DNA from: Amycolatopsis bullii
GTDB lineage: Bacteria > Actinomycetota > Actinomycetes > Mycobacteriales > Pseudonocardiaceae
DNA: 64,000 nucleotides
Reading direction: 5' to 3'
Assembly: GCF_014654205.1 (NCBI RefSeq)
Contig: NZ_BNAW01000004.1
Span: forward strand, 124,001 to 188,000
In this document: in pieces, positions 55,206 through 64,000 of the stretch
How the letters are laid out: each line of letters starts with the position of its first letter
How positions within the stretch are numbered: position 1 is the first letter of the stretch
Translations under genes and position numbers: made by a program
The notes under the pieces: generated by a model
Database searches by the model: none
Told to the model about the DNA's origin: nothing
Seen by the model: only the letters and a program-made list of their open reading frames with translations

Positions 55206-55230
55206 CGAAAGTCTCCTTGGTGCTTCGGGC

Positions 55231-55836
55231 TCAGCGGGAGCCCGGACGGGCGATGTCGGCGGTGAGGACGTGGTCGACGAACCCGTAGTCCTTCGCCTCC
55301 TGCGCGGTGAACCAGCGGTCGCGGTCGCCGTCCTTGATGATCTGCTCGACCGTCTGCCCGGTCTGGTCCGCGGTGATCCGGGCCAGCTCCTGCTTCCACT
55401 TGTTGAACAGGTCCGCCTGGATCGCGATGTCCGACGCCGTGCCGCCGACACCGGCCGAGGGCTGGTGCATCAGGATGCGGGCGTGCGGGAGCGCGTAGCG
55501 CTTGCCCGGCGTGCCCGAGGAGAGCAGGAACTGCCCCATCGAAGCCGCCATGCCCATCGCGTAGGTCGCGACGTCCGGGCGGATCAGCTGCATGGTGTCG
55601 TAGATGGCGAACCCGGCGGTGACCGAGCCACCCGGCGAGTTGATGTAGAAGCGGATGTCGGACTCGGCGTCGTCCGCGTCGAGCAGCAACAGCTGCGCGG
55701 TGATCCGGTTGGCGACCTCGTCGTTGACCTCGGAACCGAGGACGACGATGCGCTCCTGGAGCAACCGCTCGAACACCGAGTCGGTGAGGTTGAGCCCTGC
55801 GGTGCCGGTCCGCGCCTCGGGCGTGTGCTGCGTCAC
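55231..55836 (-). CDS. clpP1: ATP-dependent Clp protease proteolytic subunit ClpP1
   Basis: 201 residues. Catalytic Ser99 ([11 protein letters not shown]), His124 (LMHQPSAGV) and Asp173 ([13 protein letters not shown]). [15 protein letters not shown] and [13 protein letters not shown] are canonical. GTG start at 55836. The mate ClpP2 is encoded 25 bp downstream. Upstream lies tig with a perfect terminator between, so clpP1P2 is likely transcribed on its own. The ClgR activator motif was looked for but not convincingly found. Confidence 0.97.
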   Translation of the reverse strand: MTQHTPEARTGTAGLNLTDSVFERLLQERIVVLGSEVNDEVANRITAQLLLLDADDAESDIRFYINSPGGSVTAGFAIYDTMQLIRPDVATYAMGMAASMGQFLLSSGTPGKRYALPHARILMHQPSAGVGGTASDIAIQADLFNKWKQELARITADQTGQTVEQIIKDGDRDRWFTAQEAKDYGFVDHVLTADIARPGSR

Positions 55837-55925
55837 GTCTGCCTGCCTTTTCGCGCCGGCGGCGGCCCCGTGCTGACGGCCACCGCTGTCGTTTCAGATG
55901 CTTGAGATCTTGTATCCGACCCTAA

Positions 55926-55967
55926 CGAACTTGGGCGGTGCAGAATGCCTGACACCGCCCAAGTTCG
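55926..55967 (-). terminator. Terminator after tig
   Basis: CGAACTTGGGCGGTG (55926-55940) pairs with CACCGCCCAAGTTCG (55953-55967), a perfect 15-bp stem with a 12-base loop, beginning 9 bp after the tig stop on the minus strand. It is followed by TTAGGG with no long U-tract. Confidence 0.8.
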
Positions 55968-55976
55968 CTCACAGCT

Positions 55977-57356
55977 TCACTCCGCCGGAGTCTTCGCCGT
56001 TCCGTCGGTGACCTGCGTCTCCTCGGTTGCCGGCTCGTCGCTGCCGAACAGCTCCGAGAGGTCGACCTCGGCGCCGGAACCGTCGGTGACGGTCGTCTTG
56101 CGGACCACGGAGGCGAGGGCCTTGCCGCGGCGCACGTCGGCGTAGATCGCGGTCAGCTGGCCCGACTGCTGGGCGCGCTGGACGTACTCGTCCGGGCTGA
56201 TCCCGAAGCGCTGGGCCTGGTAGATGATCCGCTCGGTGAGCTCGCCGTCGTTGACCGACACCTCTTCCTTGTCGGCGATGGTGTCCAGCAGCAGCTGCGT
56301 GCGGACGGCCTTCTCCGACTCGGTGCGGGTCTCCGCGTCGAACTCTTCGAGCGTGCGGCCTTCGGCCTCGAGGGCCTTGGCGAACTGGGCCTCGTCGTGG
56401 TCGAACGGGTGGATCGCGTCGTGCTTGCGGTTCTCGATCTCGGCGTCGAGGACCTTCTCCGGGATCGGCACCTCGGTGCGCTCCAGGAGCTCGTCGAGCA
56501 CCTTGTCGCGGGCCTGGACGCCCTGCTGCATCTTCTTGACGCGGCCGAGCCGCTCGCGCAGGTCGTTCTTGAGCTCGTCGATCGTGTCGAACTCGCTGGC
56601 CATCTGGGCGAACTCGTCGTCGGCCTCGGGCAGCTCGCGGGTCTTGACCGACTGGACGGTCACGGTCACTTCGGCGTCCTTGCCGGCGTGCTCACCGGCG
56701 ACGAGCTGGGTGGTGAACGTCTTGGTCTCGCCGGCGGTCGCGCCGATGATCGCCTCGTCGATGCCGTCGACGAGCTGGCCGGAGCCGATCTCGTAGGACA
56801 GCCCGCTGGTGCTCGCCTCCTCGACGGTCTCGCCGTCGACGGTCGCGGACAGGTCGATCGAGACGAAGTCGCCGTTCTCGGCCGGGCGCTCGACGCCGGT
56901 CAGCGTGCCGAAGCGGGCGCGCAGCTCGTCGAGCTGCTCGTCGACCTCCGCGTCGGTCAGCTCGACGTCGTCGACGGTGATCGCGAAGCCGTCCAGGTCG
57001 GGCAGCTCGATCTCCGGGCGCACGTCGACCTCGGCGGTGAACTCGAGCACGTCGCGGTCCTCGAGCTTGGTCACGTCGAACTCGGGGTTGCCGAGCGTGC
57101 GGACCTCGTTGGCGCGGACGGCCTCGATGTACTTGGCCGGGATGGCCTCGTTGACGACCTCGTCGAGCACCGGGCCGCGCCCGATCCGGCTTTCCAGGAC
57201 GCGAGCGGGCGCCTTGCCGGGCCGGAAGCCCGGGATGCGCACCTGCTGGGCGATCTTGCGGTAGGCGCGGTCGAAGTTCGGCTTGAGCTCGTCGAACGGC
57301 ACCTCGACATTGATCTTGACTCGCGTCGGGCTGAGCTGCTCGACGGTGCTCTTCAA
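55977..57356 (-). CDS. tig: Trigger factor (ribosome-associated chaperone)
   Basis: 459 residues. The ribosome-binding signature GFRPGKAP is at 43-50. A FKBP-type peptidyl-prolyl isomerase domain follows (about 155-245, [15 protein letters not shown] ... [16 protein letters not shown]), then the long helical C-terminal arms ([23 protein letters not shown]). An acidic tail closes it. The start is TTG at 57356, chosen because GAGGAG lies six bases before it; there is no other start with a Shine-Dalgarno and family fit. Binds L23 at the exit tunnel. Confidence 0.97.
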   Translation of the reverse strand: MKSTVEQLSPTRVKINVEVPFDELKPNFDRAYRKIAQQVRIPGFRPGKAPARVLESRIGRGPVLDEVVNEAIPAKYIEAVRANEVRTLGNPEFDVTKLEDRDVLEFTAEVDVRPEIELPDLDGFAITVDDVELTDAEVDEQLDELRARFGTLTGVERPAENGDFVSIDLSATVDGETVEEASTSGLSYEIGSGQLVDGIDEAIIGATAGETKTFTTQLVAGEHAGKDAEVTVTVQSVKTRELPEADDEFAQMASEFDTIDELKNDLRERLGRVKKMQQGVQARDKVLDELLERTEVPIPEKVLDAEIENRKHDAIHPFDHDEAQFAKALEAEGRTLEEFDAETRTESEKAVRTQLLLDTIADKEEVSVNDGELTERIIYQAQRFGISPDEYVQRAQQSGQLTAIYADVRRGKALASVVRKTTVTDGSGAEVDLSELFGSDEPATEETQVTDGTAKTPAE

Positions 57357-57484
57357 GGTCTTCTCCTCGAGCGGTAACGATTGTGGTGGACAATCCTGCG
57401 GAAATGGCCCCGGCCACGTGCAGGCCGGGACGTCCGAGTCTAGGCCAGTGGCCTCCGCCACCGGGCCGGGGGCCACCTGCGGCG

Positions 57485-58075
57485 TCAGGCGCCCAGCATC
57501 CGGCCGATCACCCAGCGCATCTGACCGGTCGCGTGCGCCACCGACCCGCTGGGCTGGACGAGGTGGGAGAGCAGCAGCCGGACGAACGCCTCGACCGCGA
57601 CCGTCCACTCCGAGAGGGTCAGCCCGACGTCGGGGTAGCTCCGCGCGAGCAGGGCCGCCACGGAGTCGACCGAGCGCTCGAGCACGCCTTCGGGCCGGGT
57701 GGTCAGCAGCGGGAGGAAGTCGTCGCTGCCGCCCTTCGGGCACCCGAGCGCGATCAGGATCAGCGGGTTGACCCTGGCCGCTTCGAGGGTCTGGCGGAAC
57801 GCGGCGGTGACGCCGTCGACGGCACGGCCCGGGTGGGCGGCGACGACCTCGGTCACCCGCTCGGCGAAGCGCCCGGTTTCGCGCAGCACCAGCGCTTCGG
57901 CCAGCTCGGCCTTGGAGCCGAGTTCGTTGTAGACGGTCTGCCTGCTGACGCCGACGTGCGCGGCCAGCTTGCCCATCGTCACCGCGGCCCAGCCGTCCGC
58001 GGCGATGAGGACGGCGGCCGCGTCGAGCAGCCGGTCCCGGGTGCGCACCGGGGCGGAACGGGTGACGGCCTTCAC
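57485..58075 (-). CDS. TetR-family transcriptional regulator
   Basis: 196 residues. The helix-turn-helix is at about 13-58 ([32 protein letters not shown]) and a TetR_C_18-like domain follows. GTG start at 58075. It is divergent from the desaturase fusion gene at 58214. The 138-bp gap holds a near-consensus promoter for the fusion gene with a perfect dyad in its spacer (58147-58160), so this TetR is the likely repressor. Confidence 0.92.
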   Translation of the reverse strand: MKAVTRSAPVRTRDRLLDAAAVLIAADGWAAVTMGKLAAHVGVSRQTVYNELGSKAELAEALVLRETGRFAERVTEVVAAHPGRAVDGVTAAFRQTLEAARVNPLILIALGCPKGGSDDFLPLLTTRPEGVLERSVDSVAALLARSYPDVGLTLSEWTVAVEAFVRLLLSHLVQPSGSVAHATGQMRWVIGRMLGA

Positions 58076-58140
58076 AAGGGCAGCTTACCGACCGCTTGCG
58101 TTCGGCAGGCCGGGACCTTTTTTCGAAGCGTGGCGCAACG

Positions 58141-58169
58141 TTTACAAACCCGAGCGGGTTGTCTACGGT
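58141..58169 (+). promoter_or_regulatory. Promoter of the desaturase fusion with operator in its spacer
   Basis: The -35 box TTTACA (58141-58146) and -10 box TACGGT (58164-58169) are 17 bp apart. The spacer holds AACCCG-AG-CGGGTT (58147-58160), a perfect dyad that would let a repressor exclude RNA polymerase. A GAGGAG Shine-Dalgarno precedes the ATG at 58214. Confidence 0.7.
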
Positions 58170-58213
58170 GACTCCCGCCTCGCCAGGAGCTTCTCGACCG
58201 AGGAGACCGCTCG

Positions 58214-60313
58214 ATGCCCGTCGTCGATACCCCGTCGCTCGGCTCCCGGACGTCCGGGAGCGTGCCGGCGGCCGGCGTGCCGGTCCCGCGCTCGGTGCCC
58301 TCGCCCCGCATCCCGTTGCCCCGCCTGTCCGTGCCGACGCTCCTGCTGTTCACCGGCGGTGCCGCGCTGTGGGCGACGGCGACCTGGCTGCTGCTGGCCG
58401 GGATCGCGCCGCCGGTGTACACGGTGCCGCTGCACGCGATCGTCACCTTCACGATGTTCACCGTGGCGCACGAATCCGTGCACCACGCCGCAGGAAAGCT
58501 GACATGGGTCAACGAGGTGCTGGGCAGGCTGGCGATGCCGTTCGTCGCGGCGTACGCGTCGTTCCCGCTGCTCCGGTTCATCCACAGTGAACACCACCGC
58601 AACACGAACGCGGACTCCCACACCGATCCCGACGCCTGGACGTCGCAGGGAGCCTGGTGGTCGCTTCCCTTCCGCTGGCTCACCATCGACTTCTGGTACG
58701 CGCGCTTCTACGGCGCCCGCGTGCGCACCCGCCCGGCGCCGGAGCGGGCCGAGACGATCGTGCTGCTGTCGCTGGCGTTCGTCGCCGCCGCGACGCTGAT
58801 CGCCTGCGGCCACGGCCGGGAACTGGTGCTGGGGTACCTGCTGCCGCAGCGGATCGGGCTGGCCGTGCTGGCGTGGTGGTTCGACTGGCTGCCGCACCAC
58901 GGCCTCCCCGCCGCGAAGCCGCGCGACAAGTTCGGCACCACGCGGGTGCGCGTGGGGCTGGAGTGGCTGATGACGCCGATGATGCTGTTCCAGAACTACC
59001 ACCTGGTGCACCACCTCCACCCCGCCGTGCCGTTCTACCGCTACCTGCGGGCGTGGCGCGACAACCGGGACGCCTACCTCGCCCGCGACGTCCCGATCAT
59101 CACGGCGTGGGGCCGCGAGCTGACGCCGGCGGAGTACCGCGCCTGGCGGCGGCTGGCCGACGACCTCGGCGACCACGAGCCCGGCCCGGAGCCGCCGCCG
59201 GGCCCGAGCCGGTTCCACCGGCTGCGGGTGCGGGAGGTCCGGCCGCTGACCGCGGACGCCGTCGCGATCACCTTCGACGTCCCGCCGCACCTGGCGCCGG
59301 AGTTCCGGTTCTCGCCCGGCCAGCACGTGGCCGTCCGCGCGGTGGTCGACGGCCAGCCGGTGCGGCGGACGTACTCGATCTGCGCGCCGGCGGACTCGGG
59401 CGAGCTGCGGATCGCGGTGAAGCGGCGGCCCGGCGGCGCGTTCTCCGGCTTCGCGACCACGACCCTGGCCGCGGGCGACTTCCTGGAGGTCCTGCCGCCC
59501 TCCGGTGCGTTCACGCTCACCCCGGACCCGTCCCGGACCGCGCACTACGTGGCGCTGGCCGCGGGCAGCGGCATCACGCCGGTGCTGTCCATCGTGGTCA
59601 GCACGCTCACCGCGGAGCCGCACAGCCGGGCGACGCTGCTGTACGTCAACACCTCGGGGACGACGACCTTGTTCGCCGCGGAGCTGAGCGCGCTCGCCGA
59701 AGGGTTCGGCGGCCGGCTGCACGTCGTCCACTACCGCACCGACGAGCGCGACCCGGACCTGCACGCGCACCGGCCGCGGCACTTCGACACGCTCGGCGAG
59801 GCCCTCGCCATTTCGCACGAGCGCTACCAGCGCGGGCGGCTCGACGGGACGCGGCTGCGCGCGCTGCTGCAGAACCGGCTGCACCCGGCGAAGGTCGACG
59901 AGTGGTTCCTGTGCGGGCCGCGCGGCCTGCTGGAGATGGCCCGCCGCACGCTGGCCGACGCGGACGTCCCGGAGGAGAACGTCCACTTCGAACTCTTCCG
60001 CGGCGCGGCGCCCCTGCGCGACCCGGCGGGCACGCCGGCGAAGGTGGCGCTGACGCTGGGCGGCACGACGACGTGCGTCACGGCCGAAGCCGGGGAAACG
60101 GTTCTGGACGCGGCGTTGCGGGCCGGGTACGAGGTGCCGTACTCGTGCACGGGCGGCGCGTGCGGCACGTGCCGGGCGACGCTGCTGCACGGGCAGGTGG
60201 ACATGGACGTCCGGTACGCGCTGACCGAGGACGACGTCGCGGCGAACCGGATCCTGACCTGCCGCTCCCGCGCGACGACCCCGGAGGTCGCGGTCGACTA
60301 CGACCGCCGCTGA
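58214..60313 (+). CDS. Three-part fusion: membrane fatty acid desaturase/hydroxylase, FAD-NAD ferredoxin reductase, 2Fe-2S ferredoxin
   Basis: 699 residues. Residues about 40-300 are a membrane di-iron desaturase with His boxes HESVHH (86-91), HSEHH (124-128) and HLVHHLH (263-269), and several transmembrane segments. Residues about 335-590 are a ferredoxin-NADP reductase-type module: RTYS (385-388) for FAD and GSGITP (451-456) for NAD(P). The last 85 residues are a plant-type [2Fe-2S] ferredoxin with Cys645, Cys650, Cys653 and Cys683 (C-x4-C-x2-C-x29-C). The whole chain can carry electrons from NAD(P)H to the di-iron site without partner proteins. The desaturase part resembles fatty acid desaturases and beta-carotene hydroxylases; substrate unknown. 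Confidence 0.9.
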   Translation: MPVVDTPSLGSRTSGSVPAAGVPVPRSVPSPRIPLPRLSVPTLLLFTGGAALWATATWLLLAGIAPPVYTVPLHAIVTFTMFTVAHESVHHAAGKLTWVNEVLGRLAMPFVAAYASFPLLRFIHSEHHRNTNADSHTDPDAWTSQGAWWSLPFRWLTIDFWYARFYGARVRTRPAPERAETIVLLSLAFVAAATLIACGHGRELVLGYLLPQRIGLAVLAWWFDWLPHHGLPAAKPRDKFGTTRVRVGLEWLMTPMMLFQNYHLVHHLHPAVPFYRYLRAWRDNRDAYLARDVPIITAWGRELTPAEYRAWRRLADDLGDHEPGPEPPPGPSRFHRLRVREVRPLTADAVAITFDVPPHLAPEFRFSPGQHVAVRAVVDGQPVRRTYSICAPADSGELRIAVKRRPGGAFSGFATTTLAAGDFLEVLPPSGAFTLTPDPSRTAHYVALAAGSGITPVLSIVVSTLTAEPHSRATLLYVNTSGTTTLFAAELSALAEGFGGRLHVVHYRTDERDPDLHAHRPRHFDTLGEALAISHERYQRGRLDGTRLRALLQNRLHPAKVDEWFLCGPRGLLEMARRTLADADVPEENVHFELFRGAAPLRDPAGTPAKVALTLGGTTTCVTAEAGETVLDAALRAGYEVPYSCTGGACGTCRATLLHGQVDMDVRYALTEDDVAANRILTCRSRATTPEVAVDYDRR

Positions 60314-60319
60314 CCGGAC

Positions 60320-60372
60320 GCAGTGAATGACTCATTCCTGGCGTCGGACGTCAGGAATGAGTCGTTCACTGC
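60320..60372. repeat. Large intergenic inverted repeat (probable bidirectional terminator)
   Basis: Arms of 21 bases at 60320-60340 and 60352-60372 (GCAGTGAATGACTCATTCCTG against its reverse complement) match with one mismatch; the 11-base spacer contains CGT/ACG that can extend the stem. It lies just after the fusion gene stop and before the end of the convergent exported protein gene, so it should stop both transcripts. Confidence 0.75.
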
Positions 60373-60387
60373 AGGGGGAAGTCCGGG

Positions 60388-60912
60388 TCAGCCGGTCCGG
60401 GCGGGGGCGCCCGAGGGCGGGGTTCCCTGGCCGCCGCCCGGGGCTTGCGGGCCCGCCTCGCCGTCGGTGACCGAGGTCGCCGTCGCCGTGGTGCCCGACT
60501 CGGTGGCCACCACCGTGACCGTGTCACCGGTCGCCAGGCCCGTCGCCTGGGCCGACGTGATCGTGTACGTCTTCGAGAAGCCGTCGTCGCTCTTGGCGGT
60601 CAGGGACGTCGCGCTCAGCTCCGTGACCTCGCCGGTCTGCATGATCTTCGTGACGTAGCCGCCGTTGCCGTCGGACGCCACGTACTCGCCGTGCAGCGCG
60701 CCGCCCAGGCCACCGCCCGGCATGCCGCCCGGGCCGGCCTGGGTGTCGGTGGCCGCGGACGAGGACGCGGCCCAGACCGCCGCTCCCCCGCCGGCCACGA
60801 TCACCGCCGCGACGGCGCCCGCCGCGATCTTCCTGCCCGGCGACCACGCCTGCTTCGGGGCCGGTGCGGGCGTCGCGCCCCACGTCGGGTCCGGAGTGGA
60901 CGGTGTGCTCAT
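60388..60912 (-). CDS. Membrane-anchored exported protein, DUF5666-like
   Basis: 174 residues. A Pro-rich cytoplasmic N-terminus (TPAPAPKQAWSPGRK) precedes one transmembrane helix (IAAGAVAAVIVAGGGAAVWAA); the outside part is a Gly-rich linker, a small beta domain (EYVASDGNGGYVTKIMQTGEVTELSATSLTAKSDDGFSKTYTIT) and a Gly/Pro tail. The beta part reads like a single DUF5666 or OB-type repeat. ATG at 60912 has GAGGAG seven bases upstream. It is divergent from the histidine kinase gene (180 bp) and may be regulated by, or signal to, it (inference). Confidence 0.78.
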   Translation of the reverse strand: MSTPSTPDPTWGATPAPAPKQAWSPGRKIAAGAVAAVIVAGGGAAVWAASSSAATDTQAGPGGMPGGGLGGALHGEYVASDGNGGYVTKIMQTGEVTELSATSLTAKSDDGFSKTYTITSAQATGLATGDTVTVVATESGTTATATSVTDGEAGPQAPGGGQGTPPSGAPARTG

Positions 60913-61092
60913 GAGTCGCTCCTCGCTGTTCGGATGAGTCCACGGTGGAGCCGCGGCCTGTGCACCGACTGTGGCCGCCCTCAGCCGTTCCTGTGACCAC
61001 GAAACGGACATCGGGCAACGGGCCGGTCACCGCACAGCCGCTTCACAGGCAGCGCACAACCCGCACACACGGCGCGGACGGACGCTGTTCCC

Positions 61093-62628
61093 ATGGCCGC
61101 GCGCACCGTCCCGTCCCGTCCCCGCCGGGGACGGCTCTCGCTGCGCGCGAAATTGACCGGCTCAGTGGTCGTGCTGCTCACCGTGGTGTGCCTGATCGTC
61201 GGTGTGGTCAGCGAGTTCGCGCTCGACGTGTTCCTCACGCGCCAGATCGACCAGCAGCTCTCGGCCGCGGCGAATCGCTCGCTGGTGTTCGCGAGCAACG
61301 CCCGGCCGCCGGACGGCGGACCGCCACCGCAGAACCAGGGCCAGCACCCGCTCGGGCAGAACGTCGGCACGGTCAGCGCCACCTTCTCGGGCCGGGACCT
61401 GGTCCGCGACGACAGCATCTCCGAACACGGCGGACGGCTGGCGCTGACCGCGGACCAGCAGGCGCTCATGCTCTCGGTGCCCACCGACGGCAAACCGCAC
61501 ACCCTGTCCTTCGACGACCTCGGCGAGTACCGCCTGATGGCGCTGCCGGTCGCGGGGACGTCCGACGTCGTGGTCACCGGCCTGCCGATGAAACCGGTCG
61601 ACGACACGCTGCTCACCGTCGGGCTGATCCTGTTCGGCGTGGCCGCCGCGGGCGTGCTCGGCGCGGCCTTCCTCGGCGCGTTCGCGGTCCGCCGCACCCT
61701 GCGCCCGCTCGACCGCGTCGCCGCCACGGCCGGGCGCGTCACCGAGCTGCCCCTCGACCGCGGCCAGGTGGCGCTGTCCATCCGCGTCCCGGAGGGCGAC
61801 ACGGACCCGCGGACCGAGGTCGGCCAGGTCGGCTCGGCGCTGAACCTGATGCTCGGCCACGTCGCCCAGGCCCTGGAAGCGCGGCACGACAGCGAGATCC
61901 GCGTCCGGCAGTTCGTCGCGGACGCCAGCCACGAGCTGCGCACGCCGCTGGCCGCGATCCGCGGGTACGCCGAGCTGGCCGCCCGCGGCAGCGCACTGGT
62001 GCCGCCGGACGTCGCCCACTCGATGAACCGGATCCAGTCCGAAGCCGTCCGGATGACGGCGCTGGTCGAGGACCTGCTGCTGCTCGCCCGGCTCGACGCG
62101 GGCCGGCCCCTCGACGTGCGCGACGTCGACCTCACGCGGCTGGTCGCCGACGCCGTCGGGGACGCCCGGGTCGCCGGCCGCCGCCACCGGTGGCTGCTCG
62201 AACTGCCGACGGCCCCGGTGCTCGTGTTCGGCGACGTCCAGCGCCTGCACCAGGTGCTGGCCAACCTCCTGGCCAACGCGCGCACGCACACACCGCCGGG
62301 CACCACGGTGGTCACGGCACTGGCCCGCTCGGCTGACGGCAGCGCCGTGCTCACGGTGACCGACGACGGCCCCGGCATCGCGCCGGACCTGCTGCCGGAC
62401 GTCTTCGAGCGGTTCGCCCGCGGCGACTCGTCCCGCTCCCGCCACGCCGGCAGCACCGGGCTCGGGATGGCGATCGCCTCGGCCGTCGTCGTCGCCCACC
62501 ACGGCTCGATCGAGGTGCACAGCCGGCCCGGCCGGACGGAGTTCGCGGTGCGCCTGCCCGTGGCCGTGCCCGCACAGCGGGTGCACAGCATCGGCACAAC
62601 CCGGCCCCAGCTGGAGACCGGAAGCTGA
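61093..62628 (+). CDS. Sensor histidine kinase (OmpR/EnvZ type)
   Basis: 511 residues. Transmembrane helices at about 21-43 and 172-198 enclose an extracellular sensor domain; HAMP (about 199-265), dimerisation with phospho-His280 in DASHELRTPLA, and HATPase with N box NLLANARTH, G1 DDGPGIAPD, F box FERFARGD and G2 GSTGLGMAIA. No response regulator gene is beside it on either side in the window, which is unusual for this type. Four bases before the GT39 gene; co-transcribed with it. The signal is unknown. Confidence 0.9.
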   Translation: MAARTVPSRPRRGRLSLRAKLTGSVVVLLTVVCLIVGVVSEFALDVFLTRQIDQQLSAAANRSLVFASNARPPDGGPPPQNQGQHPLGQNVGTVSATFSGRDLVRDDSISEHGGRLALTADQQALMLSVPTDGKPHTLSFDDLGEYRLMALPVAGTSDVVVTGLPMKPVDDTLLTVGLILFGVAAAGVLGAAFLGAFAVRRTLRPLDRVAATAGRVTELPLDRGQVALSIRVPEGDTDPRTEVGQVGSALNLMLGHVAQALEARHDSEIRVRQFVADASHELRTPLAAIRGYAELAARGSALVPPDVAHSMNRIQSEAVRMTALVEDLLLLARLDAGRPLDVRDVDLTRLVADAVGDARVAGRRHRWLLELPTAPVLVFGDVQRLHQVLANLLANARTHTPPGTTVVTALARSADGSAVLTVTDDGPGIAPDLLPDVFERFARGDSSRSRHAGSTGLGMAIASAVVVAHHGSIEVHSRPGRTEFAVRLPVAVPAQRVHSIGTTRPQLETGS

Positions 62629-62632
62629 GTTC

Positions 62633-64000
62633 ATGACCGTTCTCGCGGCACGCGAACCCGTCGTGACCTCTCCAGTTCCTTTCCGCCGTTCGTGGCACCG
62701 GCCGCTCCTGGCCGTCCTCCTGCTCGGCACCGCCGTGCTCTACCTGTGGGGCCTCGGGGCTTCCGGCTGGGCCAACGCGTTCTACTCGGCGGCCGCGCAG
62801 GCGGGGTCACAGAGCTGGAAGGCGCTGCTCTTCGGCTCCAGCGACGCGGCGAACGCGATCACCGTCGACAAGACCCCGGCCGCGCTGTGGGTGATGGGCC
62901 TGTCGGCGCGGCTGTTCGGCGTCAACGCGTGGAGCATCCTGGTGCCGCAGGCGCTGATGGGCGTGGGTTCGGTCTGGCTGCTGCACGCGACGGTCCGCCG
63001 CACGTCCGGCCCGGCGGCCGGGCTGGTCGCGGGCCTGGTGCTGGCCCTGACGCCCGCCGCGGCGCTGATGTTCCGCTTCAACAACCCGGACGCGCTGCTG
63101 GTGCTGCTGCTGGTGGCGGGCGCGTACTGCGTGGTGCGTGCGTGCGAGAAGGCGAGCCCGCGCTGGCTCGCGCTGGCCGGCGTCGCGGTCGGCTTCGGCT
63201 TCCTGGCGAAGATGCTGCAGGCGTTCCTGGTCCTGCCCGCGTTCGCGCTCGCATACCTGGTCGCTGCCCCTGTGCCGCTCGGCAAGCGGCTCCTGCACCT
63301 GCTCGGCGCGCTCGTCTCGATCCTCGTGGCGGCGGGCTGGTACCTGGTGGTGGTCGCGCTGTGGCCGGCGGCTTCCCGGCCGTACATCGGCGGCTCCCAG
63401 ACGAACTCGCTCTGGGAGCTGGTGTTCGGCTACAACGGCTTCGGCCGCCTCACCGGCGACGAAGTGGGCAGCGTCGGCGGCGGCGCGGGCCGCGGCTGGG
63501 GTTCGACGGGCTTGACCCGGCTGTTCGGCAGCGAGATGGCGGGCGGGATCGCCTGGCTCCTGCCGGCGGCGCTGCTGGCGCTGGGAGCGGGTCTGTGGTT
63601 CACCCGCCGGGCCCCGCGCACGGACGCCTCCCGCGCGGCCCTGCTGCTGTGGGGCGGCTGGCTGCTGGTGACGGCGCTGGTGTTCAGCTACATGAGCGGG
63701 ATCATCCACCCGTACTACACGGTGGCCCTGGCCCCGGCGATCGCCGCGCTGACCGGGACGGCGGCGGTCCAGCTGTGGCGCCTGCGCGCCAATCCGGTGG
63801 CCTCGGGGCTGCTCAGCGGCGGTGTCGCGGTGACGGCGCTGACGGCGTACCTGCTCCTCGACTCGTCGTGGCAGCCGTGGCTGGCGCCGACGGTCCTGGT
63901 CGGCGGCCTCCTGGCAGCGGTGGCGCTGTTCTTCGCCACGCACCTGACCCGCGGGGCAGCGGCGGCCGTGGCCACCTTTTCGCTGGTCGTGACGCTGCTG
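62633..64000 (+). CDS. GT39-family glycosyltransferase (cut by right edge)
   Basis: 456 residues visible, all hydrophobic with about ten transmembrane segments; the C-terminus is outside the window. ANAFYSAAAQAGSQSWKALLFGSSDAANAITVDKTPAALW in the first loop, with its Asp residues, is the ArnT/YkcB-like GT39 (PMT_2) signature; FNNPDALLVLLLVAGAY follows. Such enzymes use polyprenyl-phosphate sugars to glycosylate lipids or cell-wall polymers on the outer face. ATG at 62633, four bases after the kinase stop, so a two-gene unit with the kinase is likely. Confidence 0.88.
   Translation, partial: MTVLAAREPVVTSPVPFRRSWHRPLLAVLLLGTAVLYLWGLGASGWANAFYSAAAQAGSQSWKALLFGSSDAANAITVDKTPAALWVMGLSARLFGVNAWSILVPQALMGVGSVWLLHATVRRTSGPAAGLVAGLVLALTPAAALMFRFNNPDALLVLLLVAGAYCVVRACEKASPRWLALAGVAVGFGFLAKMLQAFLVLPAFALAYLVAAPVPLGKRLLHLLGALVSILVAAGWYLVVVALWPAASRPYIGGSQTNSLWELVFGYNGFGRLTGDEVGSVGGGAGRGWGSTGLTRLFGSEMAGGIAWLLPAALLALGAGLWFTRRAPRTDASRAALLLWGGWLLVTALVFSYMSGIIHPYYTVALAPAIAALTGTAAVQLWRLRANPVASGLLSGGVAVTALTAYLLLDSSWQPWLAPTVLVGGLLAAVALFFATHLTRGAAAAVATFSLVVTLL

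Noticed and set aside
55837-55976. ClgR operator upstream of clpP1
   Set aside because: Only a partial GTTCGC match was seen and it lies within the tig terminator, not near the clpP1 start.

Overview
The window is high-GC actinobacterial chromosome. The order tig-clpP1-clpP2-clpX ... valS ... folC-DUF4233 ... ndk ... rne ... rplU-rpmA ... obgE-proB ... nadD-rsfS-gpgP-octT, all on the minus strand, is the same core order as mycobacteria (tig to octT in Mycobacterium tuberculosis). The gene content (mycothiol-type enzyme, methylglucose lipopolysaccharide genes gpgP/octT, many TetR regulators, Tat substrates) and the large accessory insertions suggest a Pseudonocardiales member such as Amycolatopsis; the genus is an inference. 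No tRNA, rRNA, insertion sequence, prophage or CRISPR array was seen.

Layout. 1-2188: octT (cut by the window edge), gpgP, rsfS, nadD. 2362-7636: recQ-like helicase with a fused phosphoribosyltransferase-like tail, argS, and a divergent TetR/short-chain dehydrogenase pair. 7680-14060: proB, obgE, rpmA, rplU and a long RNase E/G, with terminator-like hairpins between units. 14608-22297: secreted subtilisin-like protease, a 21-bp tandem repeat array, an ABC-2 exporter (ATPase plus two permeases), and a large secreted NAGPA/metallophosphoesterase fusion. 22403-31287: mycothiol-type maleylpyruvate isomerase family protein, ndk, PhoD-type phosphatase, Ntn-hydrolase acylase, TetR plus epimerase-like SDR, DUF4233, folC. 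31361-40436: methyltransferase, SGNH lipase, two alpha/beta hydrolases, LysR, valS, small membrane protein, MarR and MFS exporter. 40479-48302: a molybdenum metabolism group (FdhF/YdeP-type oxidoreductase, OFA-type MFS transporter with its 41-residue small subunit, FdhD), interleaved with a lipoprotein, an LCP cell-wall ligase and an SDR. 48299-52975: carotenoid oxygenase with TetR, Tat esterase, MEDS/HATPase regulator, small membrane protein. 53026-57356: clpX, clpP2, clpP1, tig. 57485-64000: TetR, a desaturase/ferredoxin-reductase/ferredoxin fusion, a membrane-anchored repeat-poor exported protein, a histidine kinase and a GT39 glycosyltransferase (cut by the right edge).

How the parts work together. 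The minus-strand backbone encodes protein folding and degradation (Tig, ClpXP), translation (ValRS, L21, L27, Obg, RsfS), RNA turnover (RNase E/G), and nucleotide, folate, proline and NAD synthesis. Accessory blocks sit between the backbone units, usually as a regulator divergent from its probable target, and several of these intergenic regions carry clear palindromic operators (28272-28331, 38614-38628, 49749-49785, 58141-58169). The most unusual items are the three-part desaturase fusion at 58214-60313, the exact 21-bp-periodic array at 16096-16252, the RecQ/PRTase fusion, an MFS gene that appears to start at ACG behind a perfect Shine-Dalgarno, and an SDR that has lost its Tyr/Lys catalytic pair.
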